49,312 nt of DNA from Actinomycetota bacterium (GTDB lineage: Bacteria > Actinomycetota > Actinomycetes > Nanopelagicales > Nanopelagicaceae). The stretch's first letter is position 1. Every line of letters starts with the position of its first letter. Of the stretch, positions 1 to 8,005 are shown in pieces. The stretch is from the NCBI GenBank assembly GCA_009702925.1, contig WLHC01000005.1:1-49312 (forward strand). The letters run 5' to 3'. The notes beneath the pieces were generated by a model. The model was not told the DNA's origin and made no database searches. It saw only the letters and a program-made list of their open reading frames with translations. The position numbers and the translations under genes are program-made.

Positions 1-149
1 AGCAGGGTCAAGATCCCCTCTAAGAATTTCTCAGGAATTTCCCTTCTACTTGAAATCTCCTCAGCAGATATCAAAGAGTCTTTTTTTGTTGCAACCGCAA
101 TCTCAACGACAGCCTGAAGGGCATAATCGACTTTAGCTGAGATTTTCAC
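1..149 (-). CDS. Rrf2-family transcriptional regulator (N-terminal part, runs off the window)
   Basis: Reading the minus strand from a GTG at 149 gives 49 residues beginning VKISAKVDYALQAVVEIA, followed by an SAEEIS-x-x-x-x-IPEKFLEGIL stretch. This is the winged-helix N-terminus typical of Rrf2 proteins (IscR, NsrR, CymR, RirA), where the ISxKxDYAL start and the IPxxFLxxIL recognition-helix region are conserved. The part that would carry any Fe-S cysteines lies outside the window, so the sensed signal cannot be read. It is transcribed away from the sulfonate-type ABC operon, with 109 bases between them. CymR-type Rrf2 proteins control sulfur uptake in other Gram-positives, so local control of the neighbouring importer is a reasonable inference. 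Confidence 0.8.
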   Translation of the reverse strand, partial: MKISAKVDYALQAVVEIAVATKKDSLISAEEISSRREIPEKFLEGILTL

Positions 150-216
150 GGGTTAATTCTTTCGTAAGGACTGAACAAATCAATGTTGCTTGGACGTGTC
201 GGATATCTAATCCTAA

Positions 217-237
217 TTCCTAGTAGTATAGTAGGAA
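217..237. promoter_or_regulatory. Inverted repeat in the divergent promoter between the Rrf2 gene and the ABC operon
   Basis: TTCCTA at 217-222 and TAGGAA at 232-237 form a perfect 6+6 inverted repeat with a 9-base centre (GTAGTATAG). It ends 21 bases before the ATG at 259. The spacing and size suit a winged-helix dimer. It overlaps a possible -10 (TATAGT, 227-232), so binding there could block transcription. The site is seen directly; that the Rrf2 protein binds it is inference. Confidence 0.45.
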
Positions 238-258
238 AATAGGAAAAGGAAGGTTTAT

Positions 259-1332
259 ATGAAAATCCGCTCAATTCTCTCTGTTCTGCTTGTATCAGTC
301 CTATTGGCGACCAATATGGCTGCAGGTTCTGCCGCTTCGCCCAAAGCCAACGCTGGTATCGCCGATGTCATCAGAATTGGCTATTTTGCAAATGTCACAC
401 ATGCTCCCGCGCTGTATGCAAAAGAGATGAAGTTATTTGAGGCAGCACTTCAGGGAACAAAGACGAAAATTGAGTGGATTACTTTCAACGCTGGTCCAAG
501 TGCGATCGAAGCCTTCAAAGGTAAAGCACTGGATCTCACTTACATCGGTCCGAATCCAGCTATTGCAGGATACGCCAGCACTAAAGGTTCTCTCATCAGA
601 GTGATTGCAGGATCAACAGCAAACGGTGCACAGTTAATCGTAAAACCATCTATCTCAACGATTGCAGATTTTGCAGGTAAGAAGATTGCATCACCACAAC
701 TAGGAAACACCCAAGATGTCGCTTTGCGATCATGGCTTGCAAGTAAGAATTACAAGACATCAATTACAGGCGGTGGAGATGTAACTGTTATTCCCACTGA
801 AAATGCCCAGAGCCTTACACTTTTCCAAAAAGGAGATATTGACGGCGCATGGGTTCCAGAACCTTGGGCTTCACGATTAGTACTTGAAGCAGGCGGGAAA
901 GTATTTCTCGACGAAAAAGATTTGTGGCCAAAGAAACAATTCCTCACAACGCAGATCGTTGCTGAGACTGAGTTCCTAAATAAGTATCCAAAGACAGTAG
1001 AGGCAATTCTTAAGGGTCATATGCAAGCAGTTACGGCGATTAAAAAGTCTCCTGCCATTGCCCAAGAAGCAGTCCAAACTCAAATCGCTGCAGCAACAGG
1101 AAAACGATTATCAGATGCGGTTATTGCCCGTGCTTGGGGCAATCTGACATTTACTTATGATCCGTTGCCTGCAACTCTAATAAAAAGCGCCGAAGACGCA
1201 GTAGACACAGGGTTGCTTACAAATCTTGGATCTCGTGGTCTGGTAGGTATCTACGATATTCGTATCCTTAACAAACTACTCGTGGCAGGAAAGCAGAAGA
1301 AGATTTCCACGCAAGGCCTTGGTAGAGGATGA
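259..1332 (+). CDS. NitT/TauT-family ABC transporter substrate-binding protein (sulfonate type)
   Basis: This 357-residue protein starts with a Sec signal peptide (KIRS, hydrophobic core LSVLLVSVLLA, AxA-like end near residue 26) and has no lipobox. The mature part begins with RIGYFANVTHAPALYA, the strand-loop-helix start of SsuA/TauA-type binding proteins. Further family marks are the GPSAIEAFKGKALDLTYIGP stretch (about residues 78-98) and GDIDGAWVPEPWASRL (about 193-208), which line the ligand cleft. AAGGAAGG lies just before the ATG. It should capture an alkanesulfonate, taurine or a similar small oxyanion outside the membrane and deliver it to the permease and ATPase encoded next. The ligand cannot be fixed from sequence; nitrate, thiamine-precursor and riboflavin binders share the fold. 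The adjoining Rrf2 gene favours a sulfur source. Confidence 0.85.
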   Translation: MKIRSILSVLLVSVLLATNMAAGSAASPKANAGIADVIRIGYFANVTHAPALYAKEMKLFEAALQGTKTKIEWITFNAGPSAIEAFKGKALDLTYIGPNPAIAGYASTKGSLIRVIAGSTANGAQLIVKPSISTIADFAGKKIASPQLGNTQDVALRSWLASKNYKTSITGGGDVTVIPTENAQSLTLFQKGDIDGAWVPEPWASRLVLEAGGKVFLDEKDLWPKKQFLTTQIVAETEFLNKYPKTVEAILKGHMQAVTAIKKSPAIAQEAVQTQIAAATGKRLSDAVIARAWGNLTFTYDPLPATLIKSAEDAVDTGLLTNLGSRGLVGIYDIRILNKLLVAGKQKKISTQGLGRG

Positions 1333-2075
1333 CAGTAGTTACGGATTTTGAGGTTGAGGTTGAAGGCCTAAGTAAACGATTTGGTGATGAAGAAGCGTTT
1401 GTTATTGAAGGCTTGGACTTTCAAGTTAAGAAGGGCGAATTCATCTGCCTTCTGGGTGCATCAGGTTGCGGAAAATCCACGCTACTAAACATTCTTGCTG
1501 ATTTAGATTCTCCAACCATTGGCACAGTCCGGGTTGCAGATCGGCCAACATTGATGTTTCAAGATGCTTCACTCATGCCTTGGCTTACTGCGGGACAGAA
1601 CGTGGAGCTTGCACTACGCATTAAAGGAATGGGGAAAGAGCAACGTCGAGTCAGAGCGCAAGAGTTGCTCGAACTGGTTCATCTTGGTACTGCCTTTGAT
1701 AAACGTCCACATGAACTATCTGGGGGAATGCGCCAACGTGTTTCAATTGCTCGTGCACTAGCACAAGAGAAATCAATTTTGTTGATGGATGAACCATTTG
1801 CAGCCCTGGATGCAATTACTCGTGATTTCCTTCATGAGGAACTACTTGGCATCTGGAAGCGGACTGGATTAACTGTTGTATTTGTGACTCACAATGTTCG
1901 AGAAGCTGTACGACTGGGACAAAGAGTAATCTTGATGTCATCGAAACCAGGTCGTTTCATTCGTGAGTGGAATATCAATCTGACTGAACCACGTCGGATA
2001 GATGCACCTGAGGTAGCCACTCTTGCCAGTGAGATAACTGACCACCTGCGAGATGAGATAAAGCGCCATGGCTGA
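1329..2075 (+). CDS. ABC transporter ATPase, SsuB/TauB/NrtD type
   Basis: This 248-residue nucleotide-binding subunit has Walker A GASGCGKST (43-51), a Q-loop (TLMFQDASLMPWLT), signature LSGGMRQR, Walker B ILLMDEPF followed by AALD, and switch histidine VTHN. The MPWLT after the Q-loop and FAALDAITRD are typical of sulfonate/nitrate importers. The start overlaps the stop of the binding-protein gene as ATGA, so the two are translationally coupled. It hydrolyses ATP on the cytoplasmic face to drive import. The class is certain; the transported substrate is inferred from the family and from the neighbours. Confidence 0.9.
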   Translation: MTVVTDFEVEVEGLSKRFGDEEAFVIEGLDFQVKKGEFICLLGASGCGKSTLLNILADLDSPTIGTVRVADRPTLMFQDASLMPWLTAGQNVELALRIKGMGKEQRRVRAQELLELVHLGTAFDKRPHELSGGMRQRVSIARALAQEKSILLMDEPFAALDAITRDFLHEELLGIWKRTGLTVVFVTHNVREAVRLGQRVILMSSKPGRFIREWNINLTEPRRIDAPEVATLASEITDHLRDEIKRHG

Positions 2076-2937
2076 ATTAAACAAAGATAAGAGCGAACTA
2101 GAAAGATTATCTGCAGGTCTTGACGCACTTGAGAACAAAACAACTCAGGCAGATTCCATTGCTCGTAAGCTCTTCAATTTTTCTGGCCCTCTAATCGCTA
2201 TGGCAATTTTTGTTGGCGTTTGGCAAATAGTCTTTGAGTTAAAATTTGTTGAAGAATACATTTTGCCTTCACCGCAACAGGTGTATCAGGCTCTAGTCAA
2301 TCAATACCAAGAAGGTATTTTACTCACGGCGGCATGGAACTCATTAAGTCGTGGGATTCAAGGATTCATATTTTCAATTATTATCGCAATTCCAATTGGT
2401 TTAGCACTTGGATTAAGCAAGACGGTGCGAGTTGTTCTTAAACCAATTACAACAGGACTTCAACAATTACCATCTGTTGCTTGGGTGCCTGCCGCAATAA
2501 TCTGGTTTGGACTATCAAATGCAACAATTTATGCAGTAATTCTCCTAGGTGCAGTTCCTTCTATTGCTAATGGATTGTCATCTGGAATAGAACAGATCCC
2601 ATCTCAATATCTAAAGGTCGGACGCGTTCTTGGAACCACAAGAATTCAACAAATTCGACACATAGTTCTCCCTGCTTCCTTTCCAGGATTTTTGGCAGGC
2701 CTAGAGCAAGGATGGGCATTTGCTTGGCGTTCACTTATGGCCGCAGAACTCATTGCAGTTTCTCCAGCTTTAGGAGTTGGATTAGGTCAGCTCCTTGATG
2801 TTGGAAGACAGTTGGGAGACATGTCCTTAGTTTTAGGCGCTATTCTCTCAATCATGTTTGTGGGAATCTTGATTGAAAAACTAGCATTTGCTCCAATCCG
2901 TGAGCATACTTTACGTATCCGAGGACTAAGAAATTAG
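2068..2937 (+). CDS. ABC transporter permease, SsuC/TauC type
   Basis: This 289-residue membrane protein has about six helices after a charged, coiled-coil-like cytoplasmic N-terminus of about 45 residues, which is longer than usual for the family. The coupling-helix (EAA-type) segment is visible as YLKVGRVLGTTRIQQIRHIV followed by LPASFPGFLAGL, and GLQQLPSVAWVPAAIIWFG is the usual preceding segment of BPD_transp_1 permeases. It overlaps the ATPase gene by 8 bases and completes a substrate-binding protein, ATPase and permease operon. It forms the membrane channel for the presumed sulfonate importer. The following LuxR gene converges on it with only 41 bases between, and I see no strong terminator there. 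Confidence 0.88.
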   Translation: MAELNKDKSELERLSAGLDALENKTTQADSIARKLFNFSGPLIAMAIFVGVWQIVFELKFVEEYILPSPQQVYQALVNQYQEGILLTAAWNSLSRGIQGFIFSIIIAIPIGLALGLSKTVRVVLKPITTGLQQLPSVAWVPAAIIWFGLSNATIYAVILLGAVPSIANGLSSGIEQIPSQYLKVGRVLGTTRIQQIRHIVLPASFPGFLAGLEQGWAFAWRSLMAAELIAVSPALGVGLGQLLDVGRQLGDMSLVLGAILSIMFVGILIEKLAFAPIREHTLRIRGLRN

Positions 2938-2978
2938 AGTCAGAGAAATTTGAATTCCAGCTTCTAGGGCGACTCCTT

Positions 2979-4553
2979 TTAAACAATAAAATACTCTTTT
3001 GCTTTCTTTGCCGCTTCATGTCTTCCATTTACACCTAACTTCCTATAAATGTTTCGTAGGTGGGTTTTCATCGTATTCTTCGAGATGTGCAAGGTTTGAC
3101 CGATTGATGAGATCGAATTTTCTGAAACTAGATAGTTTAAGACCTCTATCTCGCGCGATGTTAGTTGTTCTCCAGAGTCTTTTACAAATTGATTACGTTC
3201 TTTAATGCGCTCAATTGCTAACCTACTTAAAGATTCTAGCCAGATAGAGTTACTAGCTGGGGATAAGTTAATAATTGCTTCCAAGGTTAAATTATCCTGC
3301 CGTAAGAAAATTTCAAGTGCTCCCACCTGTTCACCTTTAGCCAGTGCAATTTTTAGGTATTCGCGTTGATTCTTAACCCCTTCGGTCTTTACTTTAGATA
3401 AATGTAGATTTTTTCTAATGATCTCATGTGCAGTGCCTTCTGCAAGCTTCTTGGTTTCGCTTACATCATCTGGCTTAAACTTCCTGAAAACGCTTTTACC
3501 TTGATGCTGCAAATACTTAATTTCCGAGTTGCGATCTAGAATATTGTTTAGTCTACCCAGATCATTAAAATGATTTTTAGCGAAAAACTCTGCCAAATCA
3601 ACTAACCAGGTCATAGCTTTTAGATCCGGATTGAATAGGAGCTCATTTTTTAATCTATTTATTTCGTTAGAGATCCTATCCTGGCTATTGGGAATCCGTG
3701 ACAAAATTCTAATCTCACCAACTTCACATAGATATGCGATGAAGGTTAAATTGTTTTGCCTAGCCTCGTTCTTCAGCTTTATAATTTCATCCAATGCTTC
3801 ATCAATCATAGAGAATTCATAAAAGCAGCGAATTAAGACAAATCTGCAATCAAATGGGTCGGCAATACCAACTCGACCAGATGCCTGCTCAATAGCAATT
3901 GTGGTCTTAGCCAATTCAAAGGCTCGTCTATATTCACCATGGGCAAGTAATTGCATAGATTTTATTGCAGATTTAGCTTGATCTAATACAGCTAAATTGT
4001 CCGGATTTACTATTGTCAAGATATCTTCGGCACACTTATCTATAAGTTTAATGTCAGAAGTGACTAGGCCAATGCAGGCAACTAGACGAATCAATCTACC
4101 TTTATCCATTGGGTCTAAAGTGCCGCTCTTCATTGGAGAAGCAATTGCTACCTCAGCGTGCTTTAGTGATAGTTGATAATTACCATTATGAAAGTTTACG
4201 TATGCCCGACACAAGTTACTGATTTGATCGACCCAAACTTTGATCTCGTCTTCCCGAGTACTCTCTTCAAGTTCATCCAGGAGGTTGATACATTTGGTGA
4301 AATTTAAATCAATTAAAGATCCAATGGCCTCAAACCCCTTAGCCATGAACAGACTATTTTGTGATTGATCAAGTGAGCTTTTTGCAAACTCAGTAAATTC
4401 TTTTCCTTGTCCAGTTAGAGACAGTTCTGCCATTCTGGTTAAATACAGACGATAGAAAAAATCTAGGTCTTTCTTTTCAATTGCATTTTCAATAATTTTG
4501 TGGACACTGCTGCTGTAGGCAGGTAGGGGTGACCCCACATCTTTATTACTCAT
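2979..4553 (-). CDS. LuxR-type HTH transcriptional regulator with a long helical-repeat N-terminus
   Basis: The last 60 or so residues of this 524-residue protein are a LuxR/GerE helix-turn-helix: LTSREIEVLNYL, then SISSIGQTLHISKNTMKTHL and RNIYRKLGVNGRHEAA. The first 450 residues are almost wholly helical and have the look of TPR/MalT-like repeats. There is no Walker A, so this is not a full MalT/LAL-type STAND ATPase, and there is no receiver domain. It is therefore an orphan regulator whose signal is unknown. The start ATG has AGAGG directly against it with no spacer, and an in-frame TAG lies just upstream, so no longer N-terminus is possible. It lies downstream of, and in the same direction as, the heliorhodopsin gene. 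Confidence 0.85.
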   Translation of the reverse strand: MSNKDVGSPLPAYSSSVHKIIENAIEKKDLDFFYRLYLTRMAELSLTGQGKEFTEFAKSSLDQSQNSLFMAKGFEAIGSLIDLNFTKCINLLDELEESTREDEIKVWVDQISNLCRAYVNFHNGNYQLSLKHAEVAIASPMKSGTLDPMDKGRLIRLVACIGLVTSDIKLIDKCAEDILTIVNPDNLAVLDQAKSAIKSMQLLAHGEYRRAFELAKTTIAIEQASGRVGIADPFDCRFVLIRCFYEFSMIDEALDEIIKLKNEARQNNLTFIAYLCEVGEIRILSRIPNSQDRISNEINRLKNELLFNPDLKAMTWLVDLAEFFAKNHFNDLGRLNNILDRNSEIKYLQHQGKSVFRKFKPDDVSETKKLAEGTAHEIIRKNLHLSKVKTEGVKNQREYLKIALAKGEQVGALEIFLRQDNLTLEAIINLSPASNSIWLESLSRLAIERIKERNQFVKDSGEQLTSREIEVLNYLVSENSISSIGQTLHISKNTMKTHLRNIYRKLGVNGRHEAAKKAKEYFIV

Positions 4554-4868
4554 CCTCTAAGGGTGATGCATCAAAGGTGTTTTTTCACCCTCTAAACCGA
4601 GAATTGGGGTGATAAATGCGGGGGATTTGCTTGATAGGTGGCCGGGTGAGGTCAATTGAACTGCAAATTCTTTCTCGGTAAATAGGACGACAAGGCCCTC
4701 ATTTGCTTCGCCCTTTGGCACGCCACAGGAATCATTCAGGGAAGGATTTTATCCCAAACCGTGAAATGCCCAAATGTGGCAACCATGGGCAAGAAAACAG
4801 GATCCTGCTCATTGGACGACTCTTCTTTATAGCTTCAAATTCCATGAAGTATGCCTTGTAGAGACTTA
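4554..4868. other. 315-base gap between heliorhodopsin and LuxR genes
   Basis: I see no convincing gene here. Near the LuxR start there are two imperfect copies of one motif: TCATCCTCTAA then GGGTGATGCAT (4550-4571), and TCACCCTCTAA then GGGGTGATAAATGC (4585-4619). GGGTGA at 4561-4566 and TCACCC at 4585-4590 can also pair. Repeated sites just upstream of a regulator's own start suggest autoregulation, but this is inference. The rest should hold the 3' end of the heliorhodopsin message and the LuxR promoter; no strong terminator hairpin is visible. Confidence 0.4.
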
Positions 4869-5663
4869 CTAGTTGGCAATAGGAATGAGCGAAACAGCAA
4901 AGATTTGCCAGGCTAGAAGTGATTTAGCACCAAGACTCAAGATCAGGTAAGTCTTTTCGCCAAACATGTAGTTGGTCCACTTTCCGACTCCGCGATACTG
5001 CAACCACTGATTAAGGCCAAAGCAGAAAAAGAAAATAGCCTGAACAATCATGATTAAGAAGAGTCCGTCAGGTGCTTCATCTAGAGGGATTTGAGAAATG
5101 TTTACAGCCATTGCTAACCACGGCGTAATTCCAGCAAGTGTTCCAAACCAGAACGGCATCATTGTCGTTGAAGTGCGCCCTGGTGGGTTCATCTTCTCTT
5201 GCAGCCAACCAAAGAGAATCATCGCAATGTTTGCACCGACAACAGCAACTAATGCTGCAAGAGTCAAAATTCCCCAATACATACTGATGATCGCAACCAT
5301 AAGCGATGCACTGATTGAGTACTCAGCCCAACGAAAGCGGTTGATTCCATTTTTAAGATCGCTTTCATATGTATTTCGTGCAAATGTTGATGTAAGCAGG
5401 TGATCTAAACCGGCTAATGCAAGGAATGCACCAATGACCCAGCCAACTCGTACTTCAAAAAGAGTTGTTGTAACTAACCCCTCTGTTCCTGGAGGACCAG
5501 CAGGAAATGAACTAAGGACCTTAAGCGCAAAATCATTTGTAAGGAGCAACATGGCTACAGCTTGTCCAAAGTGGAGACTAGTTAGCGTCAGATTCCATTT
5601 GCGAACATTGGCTAATTTTTCAGTGGTAACTCCTGTGGCAATTACTGTATTGGTTGCTGACAT
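4869..5663 (-). CDS. Heliorhodopsin
   Basis: This 264-residue, seven-helix protein matches the heliorhodopsin family along its length. Counted from the chosen start, the retinal Schiff-base lysine is K247 in LSLGAKSLLAWQIF, the counter-ion glutamate is E114 in RFRWAEYSISASLM, and the two conserved histidines are H31 (SLHFGQ) and H88 (GLDHLL). Other family blocks are GANIAMILFGWLQEK and MPFWFGTLAGITPW. Heliorhodopsins bind retinal with the opposite membrane orientation to other rhodopsins, show slow photocycles and mostly do not pump ions, so a sensory or regulatory role is likely. I chose the ATG at 5663 because AAGGAGA sits five bases before it; an ATG eight codons upstream lacks such a site. 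Neighbours are an orphan LuxR regulator, a DNA glycosylase and a flavin redox module. No retinal-synthesis gene is in the window. Confidence 0.95.
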   Translation of the reverse strand: MSATNTVIATGVTTEKLANVRKWNLTLTSLHFGQAVAMLLLTNDFALKVLSSFPAGPPGTEGLVTTTLFEVRVGWVIGAFLALAGLDHLLTSTFARNTYESDLKNGINRFRWAEYSISASLMVAIISMYWGILTLAALVAVVGANIAMILFGWLQEKMNPPGRTSTTMMPFWFGTLAGITPWLAMAVNISQIPLDEAPDGLFLIMIVQAIFFFCFGLNQWLQYRGVGKWTNYMFGEKTYLILSLGAKSLLAWQIFAVSLIPIAN

Positions 5664-5789
5664 GCGCGTCTCCTTATAGAGGAACATCTAGTGGTCATTA
5701 ATTGAGCTTATTTTCATTCAAGTTTAACATTTAAGCAGCTGTTTATAGGTCGTGACACAGATGACTGTATTCAAACAATGAAACCGTGT

Positions 5790-6500
5790 TCACTTTGCTA
5801 GCCATTTTTTGCGCTCAGTTTCTGAGAATTTCTCAATGGCATAGCGAAGCATCGTCCTTGGCATCACAGAAACATTTTTCTCTAAGAATCTCCTGAGTTC
5901 TATTGGATTGCGTTTACCCATTTCACGAAGCATCCAACCTGTAGCTTTGTGAATCAAATCTTGCTCATCGCGGATTAATTTCTGTGCAATAAGAAGAGTT
6001 GGCTGTGGAATTGCTTCCCGGATAAAAGCAAAAGTAACGACAATCGCGACACGTCTTTGCCATAAGGATTTACTGCCTGCAAGTTTAAGAAGTAATTGGT
6101 TGCTTGAACCTGATCCAATCAAATATTGGCCAATAATTGGTGCGCTTACATCAACTAAATCCCAATTGTTTACTCGCTCTGCCTTGACTTGTTTTAAGTA
6201 GAAATCAAATATCTTTTTGTGAACTATCGATTCCGAAGATGACTTGAATTGAAGCGTCAGAATCACTAAACCACAAAAACGAACTTCATGAAACTTTGAG
6301 GCAATCAATTTTTCTATCTGTGGCAAGGTCAAATCTTTATGCTCAGTAGCAATTTTTCTTAATTGAGGGACTGTCACACCTAGGAAGACATCTCCATAGC
6401 CATATTCACCTTTTGAGGTCTTAAAAAATCTCTGAGAGTGTCTTGCTTGAGTTGCATTTGCCTTGTTTTGGATTGCATTTATGACAAGCGCTGCAGACAT
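5790..6500 (-). CDS. AlkD-family DNA alkylation repair glycosylase
   Basis: This 236-residue all-helical HEAT-like-repeat protein carries the AlkD active-site residues. NNWDLVDVSAP gives W113 and D117, WQRRVAI gives W147, and KATGWMLREMGKRNP gives W189; these match the Trp-Asp-Trp cleft of Bacillus AlkD. AlkD removes positively charged alkylated bases such as N3- and N7-methylpurines without flipping the base. A TAAAGT box exactly six bases before the ATG, and no Shine-Dalgarno sequence, suggest a leaderless message. It diverges from the ferric-reductase-like gene and lies just upstream of heliorhodopsin on the same strand. The length is normal. Confidence 0.92.
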   Translation of the reverse strand: MSAALVINAIQNKANATQARHSQRFFKTSKGEYGYGDVFLGVTVPQLRKIATEHKDLTLPQIEKLIASKFHEVRFCGLVILTLQFKSSSESIVHKKIFDFYLKQVKAERVNNWDLVDVSAPIIGQYLIGSGSSNQLLLKLAGSKSLWQRRVAIVVTFAFIREAIPQPTLLIAQKLIRDEQDLIHKATGWMLREMGKRNPIELRRFLEKNVSVMPRTMLRYAIEKFSETERKKWLAK

Positions 6501-6506
6501 GTGAAA

Positions 6507-6512
6507 ACTTTA
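6507..6512 (-). promoter_or_regulatory. -10 box of a probable leaderless promoter for the alkD-like gene
   Basis: TAAAGT on the minus strand is followed by six bases and then the ATG at 6500, which would put transcription start at or next to the A of the start codon. No ribosome-binding site is present. Leaderless genes with this geometry are common in Actinobacteria. Confidence 0.5.
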
Positions 6513-6653
6513 CATCACCCTCGATAATCGGCTTGTAGAGGCAAGTGAACTTTTTACCATTTCAGCGCATTACTAAGAAATTGCACACAGTTACACCTGA
6601 GGTGCCACCCCTCATGGCATCGCAAAAAATCAAATTCGGTCATAGCCATCAGA

Positions 6654-6659
6654 TAGAAT
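6654..6659 (+). promoter_or_regulatory. -10 box of a probable leaderless promoter for the ferric-reductase-like gene
   Basis: TAGAAT is followed by GGAAAA and then the ATG at 6666, so the predicted first transcribed base is the start codon itself. The same TAGAAT-N6-ATG arrangement occurs at 11072. The GGAAAA could act as a weak ribosome-binding site if transcription starts further upstream. Confidence 0.5.
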
Positions 6660-6665
6660 GGAAAA

Positions 6666-7988
6666 ATGTCGAAGCGGTTTAAAGATGATCAAATAGCTCT
6701 GATTACAGGAATTGGGCTTGGCCTAACGTTGACTATTCAGATCACTACATTAACTGCTTCAGACTTTGCAGATATTTATTCTCAAATTACAACAGCTTCC
6801 AGATTTTTTGCTTTAACAGGTTCTTACTTAGCAATTATTGGGCTTTTACTTATTGCGAGAATTTCTTGGATTGAAAATGTCTTGGGCCATGATCGATTAG
6901 TCACCTGGCATCGCAAGGCCATGCCATATGCCCTCTACTTCATCACGCTGCATGTGTTGCTTGTTACTTTGGGCTATGCCGGAGGAGACCAAGTAAGAAT
7001 TGGTACTGCACTCTGGACAATGATTACAACGTATCCATGGATGCTACCTGCGACATTGGGCTTTGTTTTGTTATTAGTTGCGGGAGTTTCCTCATACAGA
7101 ATTTTTCGCCAAAGTATTAGCTATGAATCCTGGTGGGTTATTCACTTGTACACATACCTTGGGGTGGCGCTATCTTTTATGCACCAAATTCTCACCGGTG
7201 CCATGTTTATTTCTCATCCTTTGGCCAAGAATTATTGGATAAGTCTCTATTCATTTGTTGTCGTTGCTATTTTGTATTGGCGTATCCTCATGCCACTTGC
7301 CAAGTCGATTCGACATAAGTTAATGGTGGACAAAGTTGTCAATGAGGGTCCTGGAGTTGTTTCAATTTACATCAAGGGACGAGATGTTAAGAAGCTAAAC
7401 GCCCAAGGTGGTCAGTTTTTCTCATGGCGATTTTTGAGTAAAGATCTTTGGTATCAATCTCACCCTTATTCACTTTCTGCCTCACCATCAGATGAATCCA
7501 TGAGAATTACCGTTAAAGCTTTAGGTGATTCTTCATCTGAGTTGACACATTTAAAGTCAGGTACAAGAGTTTTCATTGAAGGTCCTTATGGCGTCTTTAA
7601 GGCAAGTTCGGCCCGACGAGGTAGACATATTGTTCTAATTGGTGGTGGTGTTGGAATCACACCTTTGCGTGCAATTATGGAGGAGTTTCCTAACAACACA
7701 CAGATCGACATTTTATATCGGGCATCTCATGAATCAGAGTTAGTCTTGCGTAAGGAATTAGATGAGTTATCTGATCGCATAGGAGCACGCGTTCATTATT
7801 TAGTTGGTTCACGGCAAGAACACACAATGTCCTATGAGTATCTTAAGAAGTTTGTGCCAAACTTCCAGGATTCAGAAGTATTTATCTGTGGTCCCGAAGG
7901 TTTAGTGTCTGCAGTAAAAGAGGCGGCTAAAAAAGCCGGGATTCCAAAGAACAGATTTCATGACGAAGCGTTTGCCTTTCACGGGTAG
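6666..7988 (+). CDS. Ferric-reductase-like transmembrane flavoprotein (NAD(P)H oxidoreductase)
   Basis: The N-terminal 215 residues of this 440-residue protein form about six membrane helices with histidines placed for haem b ligation (WHRKAMPYALYFITLHV; WWVIHLYTYLGVALSFMHQ). The C-terminal half is an FNR-type module: HPYSLSASP for FAD, GPYGVF, GGGVGITPLRAI for the nicotinamide nucleotide, and VFICGPEGLV. It should take electrons from NAD(P)H in the cytoplasm and pass them through FAD and haem across the membrane. The next three genes (FMN-binding exported protein, acidic exported protein, ApbE) form an operon with it, so the likely acceptor is the covalently flavinylated partner outside. Terminal acceptor could be ferric iron, oxygen or a thiol; this is not readable from sequence. 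Confidence 0.88.
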   Translation: MSKRFKDDQIALITGIGLGLTLTIQITTLTASDFADIYSQITTASRFFALTGSYLAIIGLLLIARISWIENVLGHDRLVTWHRKAMPYALYFITLHVLLVTLGYAGGDQVRIGTALWTMITTYPWMLPATLGFVLLLVAGVSSYRIFRQSISYESWWVIHLYTYLGVALSFMHQILTGAMFISHPLAKNYWISLYSFVVVAILYWRILMPLAKSIRHKLMVDKVVNEGPGVVSIYIKGRDVKKLNAQGGQFFSWRFLSKDLWYQSHPYSLSASPSDESMRITVKALGDSSSELTHLKSGTRVFIEGPYGVFKASSARRGRHIVLIGGGVGITPLRAIMEEFPNNTQIDILYRASHESELVLRKELDELSDRIGARVHYLVGSRQEHTMSYEYLKKFVPNFQDSEVFICGPEGLVSAVKEAAKKAGIPKNRFHDEAFAFHG

Positions 7989-8005
7989 AAATTGGAGATT
8001 AGTAA

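Noticed and set aside
2936-2978. Terminator between the ABC permease and LuxR genes (GAGTC and GACTC arms)
   Set aside because: The stem is only five bases with a loop of over 30; not convincing.
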